From assembly GCA_039654915.1 (NCBI GenBank), contig CM077596.1:1612001-1676000 (forward strand): a stretch of DNA of 64,000 nucleotides, read 5' to 3'. This DNA is from Aquilaria yunnanensis (Eukaryota; Streptophyta; Magnoliopsida; Malvales; Thymelaeaceae). The translations under genes were made by a program, and so were the position numbers. Below the pieces are notes generated by a model. That model was not told where the DNA came from, made no database searches, and saw only the letters and a list, made by a program, of their open reading frames with translations. Shown here piece by piece: positions 61,683-64,000 of this stretch (within the stretch, counting starts at the first letter, position 1; each line of letters opens with the position of its first letter).

Positions 61683-62002
61683 TGATTTTGGTAAATTGCA
61701 ACAGAAATGCGATGGGGCCAAGTAAACGAGTACTCTGTTGTTGGTTCAATTCTTCTGTGTTAAGTGAGGCAACTAAACAAATTCCAATGTAGTTTGATGA
61801 TTGTGAGCTCAGTGATTTGATCGAATTAAATCCTCCCGCCACCATCTCCCACTTTTAAAAACCAGCTTTAGCGTCTTTGTTAATAAGCTTATTTTTAATT
61901 TTCATTTTTAGGGGTAAAATTGTCAACAATTACATATTTTCATCATTTCTTAGTCTCCGTGCCAAACCCAAATGGAGCAAAGAAACCGAGACGGAGGGAG
62001 TA

Positions 62003-62446
62003 TAAATTAATTATTGAAGAGTGAATGATACAAAGAATTTAAAATAGATGCAAGTTCAAATCTTGGTTGTTGTGCTTTGGTCAAGGGGAAGATATTTGGC
62101 AGGTAGAGATGGAAATGAGAGGTCACTGTATAACTGAAAGAGATAAAAGAGGCAAACCTATAAAAACCGACTATAAAAAAAAACGGTACCCACAAATGCA
62201 AAAAAAAAATGATGTTCAAGTCACTATTTATTGAATAATGTTTTTGTTCCATAATTAAAATATAGTAGTAATAATGTATAGCTTGCATATAGTTTGAGAA
62301 CTCGATGCAAATCTTGGTATTTTTTTTTATTTGGTAAAAAATCTTGGTATTTAAAAAAAGGCATAAATTTACTTTATCATTTTATTTTTCAGCTGCATCA
62401 GTATAGTTTAGTAATCCTATGATTGCATCACTTCTCCATGTTTTAT
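62003..62446. other. Intergenic spacer
   Basis: AT-rich. I see no gene or repeat in it. Confidence 0.5.
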
Positions 62447-62454
62447 CTATCAAG

Positions 62455-63274
62455 TAGGACTGTAAATTTTGGGTTCGGGTCAAAACCCGAATTTTTCAAA
62501 CAGTTTCTCCATCCAAAAATTGCAGCTTAACCCAATCCTATTTATTGGTTGAACCTGAACCAACCCTAACCTAAAAATATAGGGTTGGGTCGAGTTTACC
62601 CGAGTTAGGCCCGCACCTTACCACTAATAGCCTCCTTCGCCGTGAAGGCCAAAGAAAATGGACGGTAAACAATGCGAGATCAGCAGAGGAGAACAACGCG
62701 ACGCACGAAAGATGATGAGGCAATAGGGAGGGCAATAGACAAAGGGTGCGAGGACGACGAATGAAGGACCCAAGATGGTGAGGATGACAAAGTACAAAAG
62801 GAGGACCAAAGATGATGAAGGTGAGGGACAGACAATCACAAGGTGACGAAAGGTGAGCGCACGAGAGGAATGAAGGCCGGATGGTGGCGTGAGGGGGCAG
62901 GAGTAGGAGAGCAAATTCAAGCGGAATATGCGAGCAGCAAGGTGGTGACAGGATGGGATGGGGATTGAGACATGGGAGCCAGCCGATTACATTTAGTTTA
63001 AGGTAGATGTAGGGTTAGGTTAGGCTTAAGTGTAATGGGCCATGCAAATTAGTGTCTTGGGTTGGGCTTTTGTATATAAGAATTTTTTAAAATCGGGTCA
63101 ATCATGTGGTTTCGGGTTTAACCCGAACCAACCCGACTTTTGAGTCTTTGAATAGGGTCGGGTTTAGGTTGACCTGAATACTTGTTTTTTACTTCACTGA
63201 CCCGACCCTAACTTGACCTTATGCATCAAATTTCAGATCGGGTTTCAAGTTAGGGTTGAAACCTTTCACCCCTA
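62455..63274. mobile_element. hAT-type element, 820 bp, perfect target duplication
   Basis: The ends are TAGGACTGTAAATTTTGGG on the left and TTTCACCCCTA on the right. CTATCAAG flanks both sides exactly (62447-62454, 63275-63282). The interior has GGGTT/AACCC words near both ends and a central G/A-rich segment with an antisense ORF (62920-62624) of no recognisable domain. No transposase. The intact duplication points to a fairly recent insertion. Confidence 0.85.
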
Positions 63275-63282
63275 CTATCAAG

Positions 63283-64000
63283 CTGTAAAATATTAACCAA
63301 GACCTTGGAGCCATCAAGAGACTAAAGCATTTTCTTTTTAAGAGATTAGAGCTCTCCTTATTATTATTATTATTATTATCATTATTATTATGGCTAGAAA
63401 TTATATTATATTCTAACAGCCTAAACCACTTTTTAGCCATTTGTTTCTTGAGTTGTTGGCTCAAAATAGCTTTAGACCTATTCTAAAAGTCGTGACCAAT
63501 AGTGAACACTACGCTTGTTTTTCAACTTTTTTTTTCTATTGCAATTTTCTTGGTAATGACCAAGCCTAGCTTCCAGTCCCTAAAGATTTTTTTTCTTCTT
63601 TTTTTATTCCTAAATTTTTCTATCTCATAATCAAAACTTGCAAGTTGGAGTGGAGACAAGATAAGGAAGATGATAAGAATAGCACATCTACAAGTTTAGG
63701 AACTATTATTGGTAGAGACCAAAACTATGGGGGCTGAAACCTGAAAGCATATTGTATATCATATAGAAGGTCCTCCACCTTTTTATGATGCTACACTTTT
63801 GTTCACAAAACTTGGAAAATTTTTGAAATATGAAACCATTACATTATTTTGCAATGAAGTGTGGGTGATCATGTTTCCACTAATCTATGTAATGATCAAT
63901 AACATGAATTGACGCACTGCACAAGCACCATGAACCTCATATATACTGATTAGGCTGCTAGTTGTTATAAATCTGTGGTAATAGTAAGTTGGGTCATGAA
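63283..64000. other. Intergenic DNA with an (ATT)n microsatellite
   Basis: A run of ATT/TTA triplets lies at about 63359-63391. The rest is AT-rich and I see no gene. The feature may continue past the window. Confidence 0.5.

Larger units (their letters stand above)
56620..62000. mobile_element. Mariner-like element (plant Tc1/mariner), 5.38 kb
   Basis: The termini are CTCCCTCCGTCCC (left) and GGGAGGGAG-type inverse (right, ACGGAGGGAG), the plant mariner/Stowaway signature. TA flanks both ends (56618-56619 and 62001-62002), the expected target. A TTCTTTGC.CCATTT word near each terminus is a subterminal repeat. The minus strand carries a DD39D transposase, and the plus strand carries a second gene-like region and a formin fragment. 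Among plant mariner-like elements this is long. Confidence 0.92.

Overview
This window is nuclear DNA of a flowering plant. The coding regions have introns with GT/AG borders, the repeats are typical plant transposons, and the protein-coding genes are recognisable plant families. Coding GC is moderate, not strongly 5'-GC-biased as in grasses, so a non-grass angiosperm, probably a eudicot, is the best guess. No species call is possible from the sequence alone.

Five ordinary host genes can be supported. They are a UBE2T/UBC37-like ubiquitin-conjugating enzyme with a long disordered tail (12121-14710, +, six exons), a small acidic plastid-type protein of unknown function (15380-17348, +, two exons), a single-exon lachrymatory-factor-synthase-like SRPBCC protein (22817-23308, +), the immune regulator EDS1 (37038-34585, -, three exons, 617 aa, full length) and an IST1-like ESCRT regulator (46603-49810, +, six exons, 665 aa). 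They do not form a pathway. They are separate genes spread through repeat-rich DNA.

Most of the rest is transposable-element sequence. From left to right it holds: a 1.5 kb tandem duplication carrying a hAT element (1805-4832); a CACTA element (6322-8144); a hAT MITE inside unresolved repeat-like DNA (10309-10735); a MULE with a cytochrome P450-like (CYP78-like) fragment (20905-22188); a 5'-truncated LINE split by a Ty1/copia element with LTRs, PBS and PPT (23608-30151); two related MULEs (30498-31991 and 32885-34324) with a hAT MITE between them (32209-32834); a LINE RNase H remnant (38300-39160, -); a hAT-like element (43155-44218); and two MULEs only 94 bp apart (51139-53206 and 53301-55885). 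At the end are a 5.4 kb mariner-like element (56620-62000) and another hAT element (62455-63274).

The most unusual material is in 51-62 kb. One MULE carries a GRF-zinc-finger/coiled-coil/membrane gene. Its neighbour carries an array of a short degenerate motif, comparable in layout to the motif arrays of VANDAL elements. The mariner-like element carries a transposase with a complete DD39D triad, a second gene-like ORF on the other strand, and a fragment of a formin FH2 domain lying between two copies of a direct repeat. The P450-like, GRF and formin pieces all sit inside elements with terminal inverted repeats, so the window shows repeated association of gene fragments with DNA transposons of two superfamilies.
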